From CBDBIG01 sp965205845 [NCBI: bacterium] (lineage in GTDB: Bacteria > SAR324): 64,000 nt of DNA. Position numbers and translations under genes: made by a program. The stretch lies in assembly GCA_965205845.1 (NCBI GenBank), contig CBDBIG010000004.1:372001-436000 (forward strand), written 5' to 3'. Shown here piece by piece: positions 10,435-19,497 of the stretch (position 1 is the first letter of the stretch; the number at the start of each line of letters is the position of its first letter). The notes beneath the pieces were generated by a model that saw only the letters and a list, made by a program, of their open reading frames with translations, was not told the DNA's origin and did not search any database.

Positions 10435-10823
10435 GGTTTTGAGTAGATTTGCTTGGGGTCAAAAAGTTGGTGTTGGGTAAAAATGGGGGCAGCATTTCTT
10501 TCGATGCGGCGAAAAAAACAACTAAAAAACCCTTCATGGCAAGCCGCACCCCGCTGCTTTACCTTACACACCAAAGCGTCCCTGTCGCAGTCAACCAGCA
10601 TTTCTTTCACCTCTTGCAGGTGCCCCGAACTCTCCCCCTTTTTCCACAAAGACTGGCGCGATCGCGAATAGTAATGCATGATTCCACTATGGCAAGTTTC
10701 CTCATAGGCTTCCTTGTTCATGTGAGCAACCATCAACACTTCGTTGGTTTTCCAGTCCTGTGCTACAGCACAAATCAGCCCATTGGCTTTCTCAAAATCT
10801 AAAAAAAAGGGTTGGGACACCAT
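10431..10823 (-). CDS. hisI: Phosphoribosyl-AMP cyclohydrolase
   Basis: Third step of histidine biosynthesis: opens the purine ring of phosphoribosyl-AMP. The 130 residues are a stand-alone HisI without the HisE pyrophosphohydrolase domain. The metal site is visible as [10 protein letters not shown], followed by [11 protein letters not shown] with the conserved Cys and His. [13 protein letters not shown] and [14 protein letters not shown] are also family hallmarks. It lies directly upstream of hisG with a 4-bp overlap; no other his genes are in the window. Confidence 0.95.
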   Translation of the reverse strand: MVSQPFFLDFEKANGLICAVAQDWKTNEVLMVAHMNKEAYEETCHSGIMHYYSRSRQSLWKKGESSGHLQEVKEMLVDCDRDALVCKVKQRGAACHEGFFSCFFRRIERNAAPIFTQHQLFDPKQIYSKP

Positions 10824-11217
10824 GCTTACATCATACTCTCAAACTTGGCTTGGAAAAAATGGGGTTCCATCCGCTTTTTTGCATTGTAAAAAATATGCTT
10901 TGCGCGTTGTGGCAGTATAGCGGATAAGGCACTAACACACAATAATCCCCATTGTGCGCATGCAATCATCTAAAAAAGAGAGAAAACATGTTGATCTTCT
11001 GCTTTTTTTCACCCCTCGCCCAAAAGCAATACATAGCCTGCAGCAAAAATGCGTGCAAAAGGCTTTAAAAAAACCCTATAACTTGTTATATCCAACGAAG
11101 GTCTGTGAGTATACGGCATTTGTGTTGAACTTAAAGGTTTGCCACAATGGGCATTGACGCCAACCACCAGCCATCCCAACGCTTCGTTCTACATCCAAAG
11201 GAAACAGATATCACGTT

Positions 11218-11907
11218 ATGGATGAAAAAAAACTTGTGTTTTTGACAAAGATTGTCCGTGAGGACAAACATGCTTATAGCGATCAATCAAGTGATAGACG
11301 TTACGTTCCCCATTCTGGGGGCACAATGGGTTGGTTGGATCAGCAAGAAATACCCAAGTCCGAGCAAAAAAATGGTTATGGATATGCAAGTGATATCCCT
11401 GCCGATGAGTTTCGCGCCATGGTCGCCTATCGCAAAACGATGCACCAAAACCCACAGGCGCAAAAATCCTCCACCACCAGCAAAAAACACCGAATCACGG
11501 GCCAACCCGTTGACCTTAGCCGTGCAACCATTACCTTGCACTGGGGGGAGCATGCCGCGAAATCCACACAAACGGGCATGACAATGCGTGCGGTCAAGCT
11601 TAGTTTTGATTCGTTCATACCTTTGCAAAAGGGCGATAAGGTGCTCATTCACCTTGTAGACGAGGGCCAATCCAAGGAAGACCCATTGCAAGTGGCAACG
11701 GAGGTTGCATGGGTAGAAGAAGCCACCGAACCACCCTTAAGCTGGAATGTGGGCCTGGCATACAGCGAGATCAACCCCAACAGTCACCTAAAAAAACTGC
11801 AAGTTTTACTGGAAGGGAGCGTGGATGAGGATGAGGTTTTGCCAACCACGGCCGCAAAATCGCTGCCTGAGAACATCGGCTTGCCCCCCGCAAAGACAAA
11901 CGCATAG
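11218..11907 (+). CDS. PilZ-like domain protein (N-terminus uncertain)
   Basis: 229 residues from the ATG at 11218. The C-terminal third (FIPLQKGDKVLIHLVDEG, then VATEVAWVEEA and WNVGLAYSEIN) has the layout of a PilZ-type beta barrel. The c-di-GMP signature (RxxxR ... DxSxxG) is not clear. The start is doubtful: an ATG at 11147 with a good AAAGG in front opens another frame (MGIDANHQPSQRFVLHP...) that runs to a stop just after an A8 run at about 11224-11231. A one-base change in that run would join the two into a longer protein. Function otherwise unknown. Confidence 0.55.
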   Translation: MDEKKLVFLTKIVREDKHAYSDQSSDRRYVPHSGGTMGWLDQQEIPKSEQKNGYGYASDIPADEFRAMVAYRKTMHQNPQAQKSSTTSKKHRITGQPVDLSRATITLHWGEHAAKSTQTGMTMRAVKLSFDSFIPLQKGDKVLIHLVDEGQSKEDPLQVATEVAWVEEATEPPLSWNVGLAYSEINPNSHLKKLQVLLEGSVDEDEVLPTTAAKSLPENIGLPPAKTNA

Positions 11908-11983
11908 GCCAAGCACGGGCGTTTTTGGGATACAAACCACCATATCTTGAAGAGGGTTTGTACAAAAACCGCAGTGCATCCCC

Positions 11984-12889
11984 CTAACGGCGTGCCTTCA
12001 TCATTATGTGCAGCGGGTTGATAGAAACACCGTTAATGCGAATCTCATAGTGCAAATGGGGGCCGGTCGAATGTCCTGTGGTCCCCACCGTGGCAATTAC
12101 CTGACCCCGTTTAACCCTTTGGCCTTCGCGTGCTAACAAGGTGTTGTTGTGGGCATAGCGTGTAATCACACCATAACCATGGTCAATTACCACCATGTTA
12201 CCGAAACCCGATTGTGTTCCCGAGAAGGTAACCAGTCCATCAGCCGTGGCGTAAATGGGGGTGCCAGCGGGTGCTGCAATGTCGAGACCTTCATGAGCAC
12301 GGGGCAGACCTGTGAAAGGATCTGTTCTCATCCCAAAAGTGGAAGAAATAAAACCTTTGACAGGAATCCGGTAAGGGGTGCGAGCAATAATATCTTTACG
12401 GTCAGCCAGATGCGACTTAAGGTTGTTAAAGCTTTCTTCTTGAACGGCTAAACTCTTTTCTAACTTGCCCAGTTCTTTTTCAAGCAAATCCAGTACGGGC
12501 AAGTGCTTGGCGTCCTTTACACTGATGTTATTGCCTACACCAGCACCCCCAATCCCATACACGGCATCCGTGTTGTCACCTTTCTGCAAATTGGCAATAA
12601 GCCGCATTTTATGGTCGGTTTCTTGTAGTTTTTCCAAGCGCACCTGCATCACAGCCATATGGTTGTTCAGCTTTCCCATCTGAACATACTGTTGCAGGAT
12701 TTTGGTGCGCATCCCTTGTAAAGCATGCGCTTGGGACTGCAATCCGACTGCTCGGTAGGCCGTGTGCCCCAAAACAATCAGTGCAACTACCGCCACACCA
12801 CAAAGGGCAAGCAGCCATTTACGATTGAGTTGAACGCGCAGCACTCGAGCTGCCTTTGGCGGAATGAGAATAAACGTGTACTTTTTCAC
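11984..12889 (-). CDS. M23-family metallopeptidase, membrane-anchored
   Basis: Putative peptidoglycan endopeptidase of 301 residues. A cytoplasmic N-terminus is followed by one membrane helix (about 25-45, WLLALCGVAVVALIVLG), then a coiled-coil-like region to about residue 165, then the LytM/M23 domain. Zinc ligands are seen in HEGLD and HSTGPHLHYE, so the enzyme looks catalytically intact, unlike degenerate LytM activators such as EnvC. The substrate is inferred to be peptide cross-links in the periplasm. It stands alone; the neighbouring plus-strand gene converges on it. Confidence 0.88.
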   Translation of the reverse strand: MKKYTFILIPPKAARVLRVQLNRKWLLALCGVAVVALIVLGHTAYRAVGLQSQAHALQGMRTKILQQYVQMGKLNNHMAVMQVRLEKLQETDHKMRLIANLQKGDNTDAVYGIGGAGVGNNISVKDAKHLPVLDLLEKELGKLEKSLAVQEESFNNLKSHLADRKDIIARTPYRIPVKGFISSTFGMRTDPFTGLPRAHEGLDIAAPAGTPIYATADGLVTFSGTQSGFGNMVVIDHGYGVITRYAHNNTLLAREGQRVKRGQVIATVGTTGHSTGPHLHYEIRINGVSINPLHIMMKARR

Positions 12890-13479
12890 AATTTACTTCG
12901 CCGTATATTAAAGTAACAAAAAATGGGTGGATATAGTGTTTTTTATAACCTAAAGACATGCAGTCGATCACTAAACCAACACCCACAGGAATAAACCCGA
13001 AGGATAACATAAACCGCGTTTCATGTGTCAACATATATCTCACCAACACATGCTACAAAATGAGACCCGTCACAAGAAACTCCCTCGCGAAAACCACGCA
13101 ATCACTGTAGCAGCATCCTTATCCTCGTCATCTCAAACCCAAATCTGATTCGTGGCGCACCGTTGGCGATCTCCCTCGTCCCTAAAAATAGCCTCAACAA
13201 AAAAACGAGACATGAGGCATTTAGGCAATAAGGGTGTGGTTAACACGGATACCCCCCCTTTGGCAAAGGTTTTTCTCGATGCTAAAAAATATTCCCTTTG
13301 CATCCCTCTATGCTACAATTCGCCATATGCAGGTGAAGGGATAACCGTCATCGGATCTTTCGCAAATGCATGCCGCGCCCATTTCTTCCTCAGCAGGCAT
13401 GTTGTGGTCAACACACGGTGATGCTTTTATCAACGGGTTAACTTTAGCCTAAAAAGAGATTTGCACATTAACGCACCCT
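12890..13479. other. Divergent intergenic region
   Basis: About 590 bp between two diverging genes, the M23 peptidase and the HTH protein. No ORF in it looks coding and no RNA gene was recognised. Promoters for both neighbours should lie here, but I could not place them with confidence. Confidence 0.45.
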
Positions 13480-14310
13480 ATGCAACATGCCACGATGCAA
13501 GATTCGCCCCCACGCTTACGCTTACACGAAATGTTGTTTCAAAAACGCCAAAATGTGGGCCAAACACCCGAAGGAATGGCATTGCTGCTCAACATGCCCC
13601 TTGAGGAATATCACAGCATCGAAAGTGGACAGCAACAACCTCACGATGAGACCCTAAAACGCATTTGCTTGATTGCGGAGTGGAACTATCACGAGGTTAA
13701 ACAGATGGTGTTCAACGAGAACGCTTTGTTTAGCGCCCCCGTTTCCCAGGCGGCCAAACACATGCAAAGCTTAACAAAGGTTCAAGGGGCATCCACCCAG
13801 CAAACAGGGAGTTTTGGTACAAACTACGAGCCACCTGCCCAAACCAGCGTTTCTCCCCAAGGGGGTTTGCTGGGCACACGCTTGCGCGAGGTGCGGATGC
13901 AGGCCAATCAAACCGAAGAAATCATGGCGTTGCTCTTGAATATGGAGGTCGAAAGCTATCATGCACTTGAACATGGGGCGTCTCCTTCCGATGAAATATT
14001 GCGCCGCATTAGCTTGGTATGCGATTGGAATTACTATGATTTACTTGCTCTATTACGCAGTGAGCAAGCGAGTACATTGCAGCCTAAAAAAGCCGAACAA
14101 CCCTTTGGGCAAGGGGAGGTGGCCTCGCTGCGTTTTCGTCAACTCACCGATGCCATTTTTCAATACTTTCCCCAACTCTCTACCGATGCCAAAACGCTGC
14201 TACTCGCCCAAATTGAATTATTACACGATTCCGTCAAACAAGTTTGCAGCAAACTTCCCTCCTCAACCCATAAAAAAGGGGCTAAAGAGGACCACGCAAC
14301 AACCCGCTAA
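13480..14310 (+). CDS. Protein with two HTH-like (XRE-type) repeats
   Basis: 276 residues with an internal duplication. Unit one (about residues 10-75) reads LRLHEMLFQKRQ ... MALLLNMPLEEYHSIESGQ ... LKRICLIAEWNYHEV. Unit two (about 130-190) reads LREVRMQANQ ... MALLLNMEVESYHALEHGA ... LRRISLVCDWNYYDL. Each resembles the five-helix XRE/Cro fold (LGMSLEEYHSIE-type recognition turn). They are joined by a Gln/Ser/Thr-rich linker and followed by a ~70-residue helical tail. DNA binding as a covalent dimer-like protein is inferred; the target is unknown. A second ATG at 13495 is possible. Confidence 0.65.
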   Translation: MQHATMQDSPPRLRLHEMLFQKRQNVGQTPEGMALLLNMPLEEYHSIESGQQQPHDETLKRICLIAEWNYHEVKQMVFNENALFSAPVSQAAKHMQSLTKVQGASTQQTGSFGTNYEPPAQTSVSPQGGLLGTRLREVRMQANQTEEIMALLLNMEVESYHALEHGASPSDEILRRISLVCDWNYYDLLALLRSEQASTLQPKKAEQPFGQGEVASLRFRQLTDAIFQYFPQLSTDAKTLLLAQIELLHDSVKQVCSKLPSSTHKKGAKEDHATTR

Positions 14311-14387
14311 ATGGTGCTGGTTGTGAAATGGCATTTTTTCGTAGACGAGCTTTTAACAGATATCAAGGTGGTTATAATAATTAGGAT

Positions 14388-15185
14388 ATGTGCCTTGTTT
14401 TGCTTGGTCTTGGTGCCATGCCTTTGGGTGGTTTAGTCATGGCAGGCAATCGCGATGAGCAGCGCAAGCGCCCTTGGTTGCCTCCCCATCGGGTTGTCAG
14501 TTCGCCCGATGTCTGGGGTGGCAAAGATCTTGAAGCGGGCGGATGTTGGATGGCCATGAACAGTTCCGGGACCATGGCAGCCCTCACCAATCATCATCAA
14601 GCCAAGGGAACCCTTGAGAAAAATCCGTTAAGTCGGGGGCATATTGTGCTTGACGTCTTACGCCAAGGCACGCTTAAGCAAGGGCTTAAATGGCTTGCGC
14701 GTCAACCCGTTCAGCGCTATCGTCCTTTTCATTTGGCATTGGGCAATGCCCATGAACTATGGTGCTTTAGTACGGAAAATCCCATATCAATAGCCTTAGA
14801 GGCGGGTCGTTTATGGGCCATGAGCAATGGCGGTTTTGGTGAACTGCCTTGGCCCAAGGTGACCTGTGCCCAAGCGTTTGGCCAACAAGCGGCCACCTTG
14901 GCGCCCAATGCTTGGTGGCAGGCGTTACAGCAGTTTTTGTGTCAGGTCAATCCGCTGGTTGTCGATGGTGGAAGTGGAATGGATAGTATGCAGCAGGTGT
15001 ACGTAACGGGACCCACCTATGGGACGGTGTGTTCAACGCTGATGACACATGCCAGTGCTTTGGGTACACGCTGTGCCTTTGCCCCCTCTACAGCCATGGA
15101 CACCGCACGGCAACGATGGCAACAACGAGGCCAATGGCAAAGCCCCTACCAAGAAACCCTGCCCAGCACATTTATCCGTACTTAA
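14388..15185 (+). CDS. NRDE (TANGO2) family protein
   Basis: 265 residues. It opens MCLVLLGLG and carries the family signature GNRDE near residue 25, followed by WGGKDLEAGGCWMAMNSSG and MAALTNHH, with the conserved N-terminal Cys at residue 2. This is the fold of the Ntn-hydrolase-like TANGO2/NRDE proteins; the biochemical role of bacterial members is not established. The N-terminal Cys could be the nucleophile after Met removal (family inference). It ends just before prophage debris. Confidence 0.85.
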   Translation: MCLVLLGLGAMPLGGLVMAGNRDEQRKRPWLPPHRVVSSPDVWGGKDLEAGGCWMAMNSSGTMAALTNHHQAKGTLEKNPLSRGHIVLDVLRQGTLKQGLKWLARQPVQRYRPFHLALGNAHELWCFSTENPISIALEAGRLWAMSNGGFGELPWPKVTCAQAFGQQAATLAPNAWWQALQQFLCQVNPLVVDGGSGMDSMQQVYVTGPTYGTVCSTLMTHASALGTRCAFAPSTAMDTARQRWQQRGQWQSPYQETLPSTFIRT

Positions 15186-15663
15186 TGGCTAAGGTACTCA
15201 GCTTTTTTTTTTAAACACCATCGGGATCGTCAAGTCCCCCTTGCCCATGTGCTTGGCTTGTTCGGTTTCGTAGGCAACCCTCGCGGCGTTTTCCCTGGCT
15301 TGCTGCTTGGCCAGCAGTGTCGGCCAGGGCCGCGATAATGGCATCACCCTCGGGCCAAGGGCGTCCCTCAGGGGCTGCCTTTTGGGTGTGTCCATCGCTG
15401 GTGTAATGGATGCGCTCCATCTTGGCATAAACCATCACCTCGCCTTGGGCTAAATCTGAAGGCATCTTGGGGCATCTTCCCCCCGCTTGCCCCGTTGCCC
15501 TTGCTGCCCTTGCTGACCGCCAATAACGAAGGTCTGCCCTTGGACTTGCCCTTTGCCTGGGCTGTCTTGCGCGGATGGTTTTGCCCCAGCCCAGCATCAA
15601 GCGTAACCGATTAAAAACCCTTGCTATCCCGTTTCCATGCTTTGCCACTGTCCGTTTCGCCGT
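15186..15663 (-). other. Degraded DNA flanking the Mu-like remnant
   Basis: Minus-strand frames here include coding-like pieces, for example one ending LTIPMVFKKKS, and another with MERIHYTSDG and GDAIIAALADTAG. They shift frame repeatedly and match no family I can name. By position, downstream of the MuA remnant in transcription order, they could be remains of the transposase C-terminus or of a following phage gene. A copy of the dispersed CATGCTTTGCCAC repeat lies at about 15637. Confidence 0.4.
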
Positions 15664-16710
15664 TTAATCTTGAATGGGGTATTTTTTGCGTATTGATGCT
15701 GCCATGAGGGCGTAATCTTCCCGCGCAAAAACCCCCTTGCCATCATCGTTTTTCGTGCCCGTGGTGGGGCTAAGTCGAGGTAGAAGGGGGTGTTTTTTGC
15801 ATCGTAGCGGTTGAGCACGTCTTGGCCAAGGTTTGCACTCAAGATGCGCACCCTGGCATCGTATTTGTGGGCCTTGATTTGCTCGGCTGGCGCGTAAAAA
15901 ACTACGCTGCTGGCTGGCCTTGGTAATGGGGCTGGCTGCGTAACTTTGTGCAAACACCGCATCAAAAGAACGCCCGTTGCACACGCCCCCGGTGCGCCCC
16001 GTTTGGGCATTGTGATACCCCATTTGCTGCTCGACCAGAGCGCGAAAGGTGGCAATGGGAATCGCTTTTTGCGTGTAATTCCCGGGCTTGATGAGGGAAT
16101 TGTTGCGTGGGGCTGTTGCCCGTGTATGCGCCTGGGCAGGCGGGATGTTTGGCGATGCTTTCGCACAGGTCTAAAAAGGCGCGCTCAATCGATTTTGCCT
16201 GGCCGTGATAAGGCTGTGCCCAGTGGATGGTGCAGCCCAAAGCCGTGAGCAAACCATAGGGGGTCTTCTTGCTTTGATTTTAAAGCGAAAGCGCTGGGGG
16301 GCGCCCCCTGTCAAGGCCTTGCTGGCGAAGGCGCGCCCGTTGTCGAGCAACACCGCTTGAGGCACGCCAAAGTCGCGCAAAATGCTTGAAAAGGCAACGC
16401 GCACCAGGTCGCTGTTCTCGCTCCGCCCGAGGCGCCAACTGAGGAATTTGCCCCTCGTAAATATCTTGCAATGGCCTTTGAGCATGGACTGCAGGGCTTT
16501 TTGACCTTTGGCCATTGGGTAAAAACATCAAAGCGGTGGCCATCGCCACAAACGAGGGCCAAGGCGAAAAGGTCTTTTAAGCAAACGCTTTTGCGAGGGA
16601 AATGTGGCATTAAGAGGTGTTGCGCCGCGGCGGGCAAGGGTGCGCACTCAGGTGGGGGAGCTCGGCCAAAACACGGCGCTTTAAGGTGGGGAGGCTGGGT
16701 ATGTGCCAGC
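15664..16710 (-). pseudogene. Mu-type transposase MuA remnant, copy 1
   Basis: DDE transposase of a Mu-like phage, broken across at least four frames. In order: WHIPSLPTLKRR (linker before the core), DGHRFDVFTQWPK (first catalytic Asp), then after a shift RDFGVPQAVLLDNGRAFASK (second Asp), then after another shift PYHGQAKSIERAFLDLCESI (Glu) with HPACPGAYTGNSP. After a further shift come GVCNGRSFDAVFAQSYA and the beta-barrel region KYDARVRILSANLGQDV. All three catalytic residues survive, but in different frames, so no active enzyme can be made. The N-terminal DNA-binding domains are absent. An almost identical copy lies at 57816-58815. Confidence 0.85.
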
Positions 16711-16776
16711 GATGCAGAGTAGCGGCCTGTTGCAAACGCCTGTAGCCAAGCGTGCGCTGTCCCAAAAGTAGGTATT

Positions 16777-16990
16777 GATGGGAACTTAATAGGGCAGTAT
16801 GTGAGCGGCGCTATTAAACCCGGCATCGAAAAATGTGTGCTTATTGCACAAAAAGCCAATATTTCTATCCAATGGTTAGCCATTGGCGAAGGCCCGATGC
16901 GCGTTGGCGGGCTGGCAGCAAAAAAAGCCCTTAAGCGTAAAAACCACCTGCCCTGCCGACATGAGCCCCGCAGAAGACTTTGCGGTGATC
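16777..16990 (+). pseudogene. CI-like phage repressor N-terminal fragment, copy 1
   Basis: Divergent from the MuA remnant. The frame reads GAIKPGIEKCVLIAQKANIS then IQWLAIGEGPM, the typical end of an XRE-type HTH domain in S24-family phage repressors (ANVSVEWLATGEGPM-like). The start of the HTH is missing and the C-terminal protease domain is replaced by unrelated sequence after about 60 codons. A divergent repressor and transposase is the usual early-region arrangement of Mu-like phages, so this is the relic of that control region. Confidence 0.65.
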
Positions 16991-17034
16991 GCCACGGGAC
17001 GCGGCATTGTAAATCCCTTTCGAACATTTTCCAA

Positions 17035-17226
17035 CCCTTTAGAATTCCCTCGAACAGGGCCTTGTGAGAAGTGTAAAGCCATGTGAACGAAAAACGCGCA
17101 AACCCGCATACCACCGTTTTTAGGGCGGGACACGTGCCACCACCTTTTTAGCGTAAACACACTGCCCGTAAACCGTTGAAAAACCACAAAAAACCATTAA
17201 ATTTTGACCCGTGGTAAAGCATGTGA
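17035..17226 (+). repeat. Prophage-flank repeat R, copy 1
   Basis: About 190 bp that recurs at 59145-59340 in the same orientation and at about 62970-63180 inverted. Shared landmarks are GCGCGCAAACCCGCAT-like, GGGCGGGACACGTGCCACCA, ACACTGCCCGTAAACCGTTG and the end CCCGTGG(T/C)AAAGCATG. Here its end abuts the broken hrgA-like gene, as if the element had landed in it. Confidence 0.75.
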
Positions 17227-17811
17227 ATGGGCACACGGAGCAAAAATTTACGGCTCGGGAAATCGCCGATTGGATATTTGAAACCTACCCAGATGAGTGT
17301 CGCCAGAAGCAAAACCGCATCCACTGACAGTGCTGAAATTGACCATGCGGAAAGCAATGAGGCTTCACCTGCTTCAAAGGTCAACGGCTCAGTTGTTAAA
17401 GAGCACAATCTTTACCCGATCCTGTCTGAATTCCTGTGGTCAGAGCTTGAGTTATACAGTAAGCGCATTGACGAAAAGCGTTCTCGCAATTCCCGTGGTT
17501 CTGGCGGCAACAAATGGCTTTACCTGGATCTGGTTGGCATGGAAGACCTCAGCGGTGACTGACATCGTGAAATCAAAGACTGTGTCCAACAATTTGCCGA
17601 TAAGAAAACCAAACTTTGGTCGTTTGAGGTTAAAATTCTGATCAATCGATCAAACGTGCGTGAAGTTTTTTTCCAAGCCGTTAGCAATTCCTCTTGGGCC
17701 AATTTGGGGTATTTAGTGGCCAGTAAAATTGAAGGTGCTGGCACCTTGAAAGAGCTTCGCATGCTCTCCAGCCTGCATGGTATTGCCTCGACTCGCCCCC
17801 GGAAAACGTAA
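17226..17811 (+). pseudogene. HrgA/COG2958-like protein, broken
   Basis: Remnant of a COG2958/HrgA-type protein, a family often found beside restriction-modification or mobile genes. Frame one gives FTAREIADWIFETYPDEC. After a shift the main frame gives SVVKEHNLYPILSEFLW, YSKRIDEKRSRNSRGSGGNK and VGMEDLSGD, then an in-frame TGA at about 17560. Translation past it continues HREIKDCVQQFADKKTKLWS and VKILINRSNVREVFFQAVSN to a TAA at 17811. Intact relatives, as I remember them, have Trp where the TGA stands (TGG to TGA). The 5' end is cut by repeat R and the 3' end is also truncated. Non-functional. Confidence 0.7.
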
Positions 17812-17868
17812 AATTGTAATGGGAATGCCATTTGGATAACCCTGATCTTTCAAGGGCATATCAATGGG

Positions 17869-18291
17869 TTAAGTAGATTTCACATGGATGTAGGCAACAG
17901 TAGTTCCATCAGAAGAATATGCGGTAATTTTCTTCCCTTCAATTTTAAAAAGTTTACCCGGTAGAGTGGGCTCAGCACCGGGCATTTTGAAAGCTCTAAC
18001 ATCCTTAACTGCCGCCCCAAACCTTTCTTCAAAATCCTTGAGAGTAAATAAATCACCAAATTCGCCTCTGGTTGAGATGTCTGCCGGAAAAAACTCATTG
18101 TACGCACAGAAATATAACCGAAAAACAGAAATTACGCCGGTCCCATACTTAGCTTGGAGATAATATCCGGATTCTGGAAGTTCCACGAATTCAGAATGTG
18201 CAATCTTTGCGTATGAAATTGTTTCATTGCTTTTCTTAAGCTGTAACAACACATCGGTTATATTTCTTCCAAAATATTCAGTTAGATTCAT
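17869..18291 (-). CDS. Candidate immunity protein (module 5)
   Basis: About 140 residues from the ATG at 18291 (MNLTEYFGRNITDVLLQLKK). The ORF is open further upstream, but that part has poor coding character and is in conflict with another frame. The start overlaps the stop of the toxin-like tail upstream (TGA at 18278-18280), a usual toxin-immunity arrangement, with GGATTGGATT in front. Features such as SGYYLQAKYGTGVISVFRLY, the FKMPGAEPTLPGK loop and a Trp-poor acidic beta-rich body resemble small immunity proteins of contact-dependent systems. No family assigned. It is last in the array. Confidence 0.6.
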   Translation of the reverse strand: MNLTEYFGRNITDVLLQLKKSNETISYAKIAHSEFVELPESGYYLQAKYGTGVISVFRLYFCAYNEFFPADISTRGEFGDLFTLKDFEERFGAAVKDVRAFKMPGAEPTLPGKLFKIEGKKITAYSSDGTTVAYIHVKST

Positions 18292-18599
18292 AATCCAATC
18301 CAAATTCTCCAATAGTACGGTGATTGTATTCATGTATTTGTCTGCGGGTATTTGCAATATCTGCATTAGACCAGCCATTTTTCCGCCAGATTGGTTCCCA
18401 AGTGTCCAAGTCCGCATCTGCAGCTCTGCGCAAATCTTGAGCGTCAGCTTGAATTTGCGTTTGATAAGCCAGAAATATAGGTGTTCCAATCTTTAGGTTG
18501 AAATGCTGTGCTTTGCCCAGATCCCGTAGGATTGCGAACTACAACTGTACCCGTGGATTCCTGAAGGTAAACAGACCGCCCGTCATTATAATCAGTCAT
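18278..18599 (-). pseudogene. Toxin C-terminal remnant (module 5)
   Basis: Two overlapping frames look coding. One starts with ATG at 18599, overlapping the stop of the immunity gene before it, and gives 51 residues (MTDYNDGRSVYLQESTGTVV ... NTYISGLSNANSS). The other, one base off, runs IGTPIFLAYQTQIQADAQDL ... GTWEPIWRKNGWSNADI and ends YNHRTIGEFGLDYESN at 18278. They could be two small tails brought together or one tail split by a frameshift. The position between two immunity-like genes supports a displaced, toxin-derived cassette. Confidence 0.4.
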
Positions 18600-18982
18600 C
18601 TATCACCGTAATTTCGTGCATTAGCAGCAAGTTCTTCTACAGACTGGGTTAAACTAGCATCGACTGTTAACAAGGCTATTTTTTCAGTTTGAATTGCATA
18701 CCATATCTCCTCAATATCATCATCGGAAATTGTTGGGAAAAATAGTGAATTATCTTCGAGTGATACAATCCAATCATCGACAACATCCTCAGCCTGTTTT
18801 GCCGATGAACCGAAAAGACAAAAAAGCTTGCACTTAGAAAGCTTACGCACATCTAGCAAAAATGTAAGATTACTCTTCCACCCAGCACAATTGGTGTCAA
18901 AAATTATTGCGTAACAATCCAATAAGTCCGGAACAACAATATTGTCGTCATTCACAGGATTTACATATACGTGTCTATTCAT
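18596..18982 (-). CDS. Candidate immunity protein (module 4)
   Basis: 128 residues beginning MNRHVYVNPVNDDNIVVPDL. Acidic, alpha/beta-like, with SKCKLFCLFGSSAKQAEDVV, DDWIVSLEDN and ISDDDIEEIWYAI. The layout (a Cys/Trp-rich strand, an acidic helix, then TxxxDDD) is reminiscent of DUF7684-type proteins found with polymorphic toxins, but I could not check this. Its ATG overlaps the end of the toxin tail by 8 bp (TATGAATAG), and AAAAAGG is directly upstream. This gives strong positional support for an immunity role against module 4. Confidence 0.6.
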   Translation of the reverse strand: MNRHVYVNPVNDDNIVVPDLLDCYAIIFDTNCAGWKSNLTFLLDVRKLSKCKLFCLFGSSAKQAEDVVDDWIVSLEDNSLFFPTISDDDIEEIWYAIQTEKIALLTVDASLTQSVEELAANARNYGDR

Positions 18983-19497
18983 ACCTTTTTAACAACGCGT
19001 CTCGTTGCCTCTGAAATTCAGTTATCTCCTGTTCCAAATGCCTCATTCTTCTCTGATGCTGCTGTTTAATTACCTCAGCGGGCTGACCTTCCATGCCTGG
19101 TCTAACAGTCGGATTTTTCTTAAATTCTGCGAGTTTGGCTTGGTGTTCATCAATACGTTTACCCAAACTATTGTAAGACCTTCTATCCGACGTTACCCAC
19201 TTGGAAGTATCAATCTTTCCCCGTGTCGAAAGCCGTTTATAGATTCCACTTTTCTTAACGGCCTCCCAAGCTTTAGGTGCAGATTTAAAGACTTTCCCGC
19301 CAATTTTGTATGCGATCTTGCCATCACCAACACTCCTCCGCGCTAAGTCTCGATACCGACCTACTTCACCTTCAACTACATTTCCTGTCCGATTAGGCCC
19401 ATCAGACAGTTTTCTTGCGCTTTTTAGCTGCTTGAGGGCTTTGATTGAGCCAGCCGGTATAAAGATGGAGGCAATGCTTGCTCCACCCTTGATCTAG
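18975..19497 (-). pseudogene. Displaced CdiA/FhaB toxin C-terminus (module 4)
   Basis: An orphan C-terminal cassette with no start codon. It begins inside a block homologous to the end of fhaB (IKGGASIASIFIPAGSIKAL, then KQLKSARKLSDGPNR) and diverges into its own toxin region: GEVGRYRDLARRSVGDGKIA, KAWEAVKKSGIYKRLSTRGK, and a basic helical end PAEVIKQQHQRRMRHLEQEI. At the upstream edge the codon CAG of fhaB is TAG here. Such silent cassettes in two-partner secretion loci can be recombined onto the expressed gene. The toxic activity is not identified. Confidence 0.75.

Noticed and set aside
16311-17114. 267-codon minus ORF as an independent gene
   Set aside because: Only the segment around DGHRFDVF is meaningful (part of MuA). 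The rest is the wrong frame of MuA and the antisense of the repressor fragment and repeat R.
17540-17570. Alternative genetic code with TGA read as Trp
   Set aside because: Intact core genes here encode Trp with TGG and several (for example recJ) end at TGA, so a nonsense mutation is the simpler reading.
17869-18489. Full 206-codon version of the module 5 immunity ORF
   Set aside because: The first ~65 codons conflict with a better coding frame and with the toxin-immunity overlap; the start at 18291 fits better.
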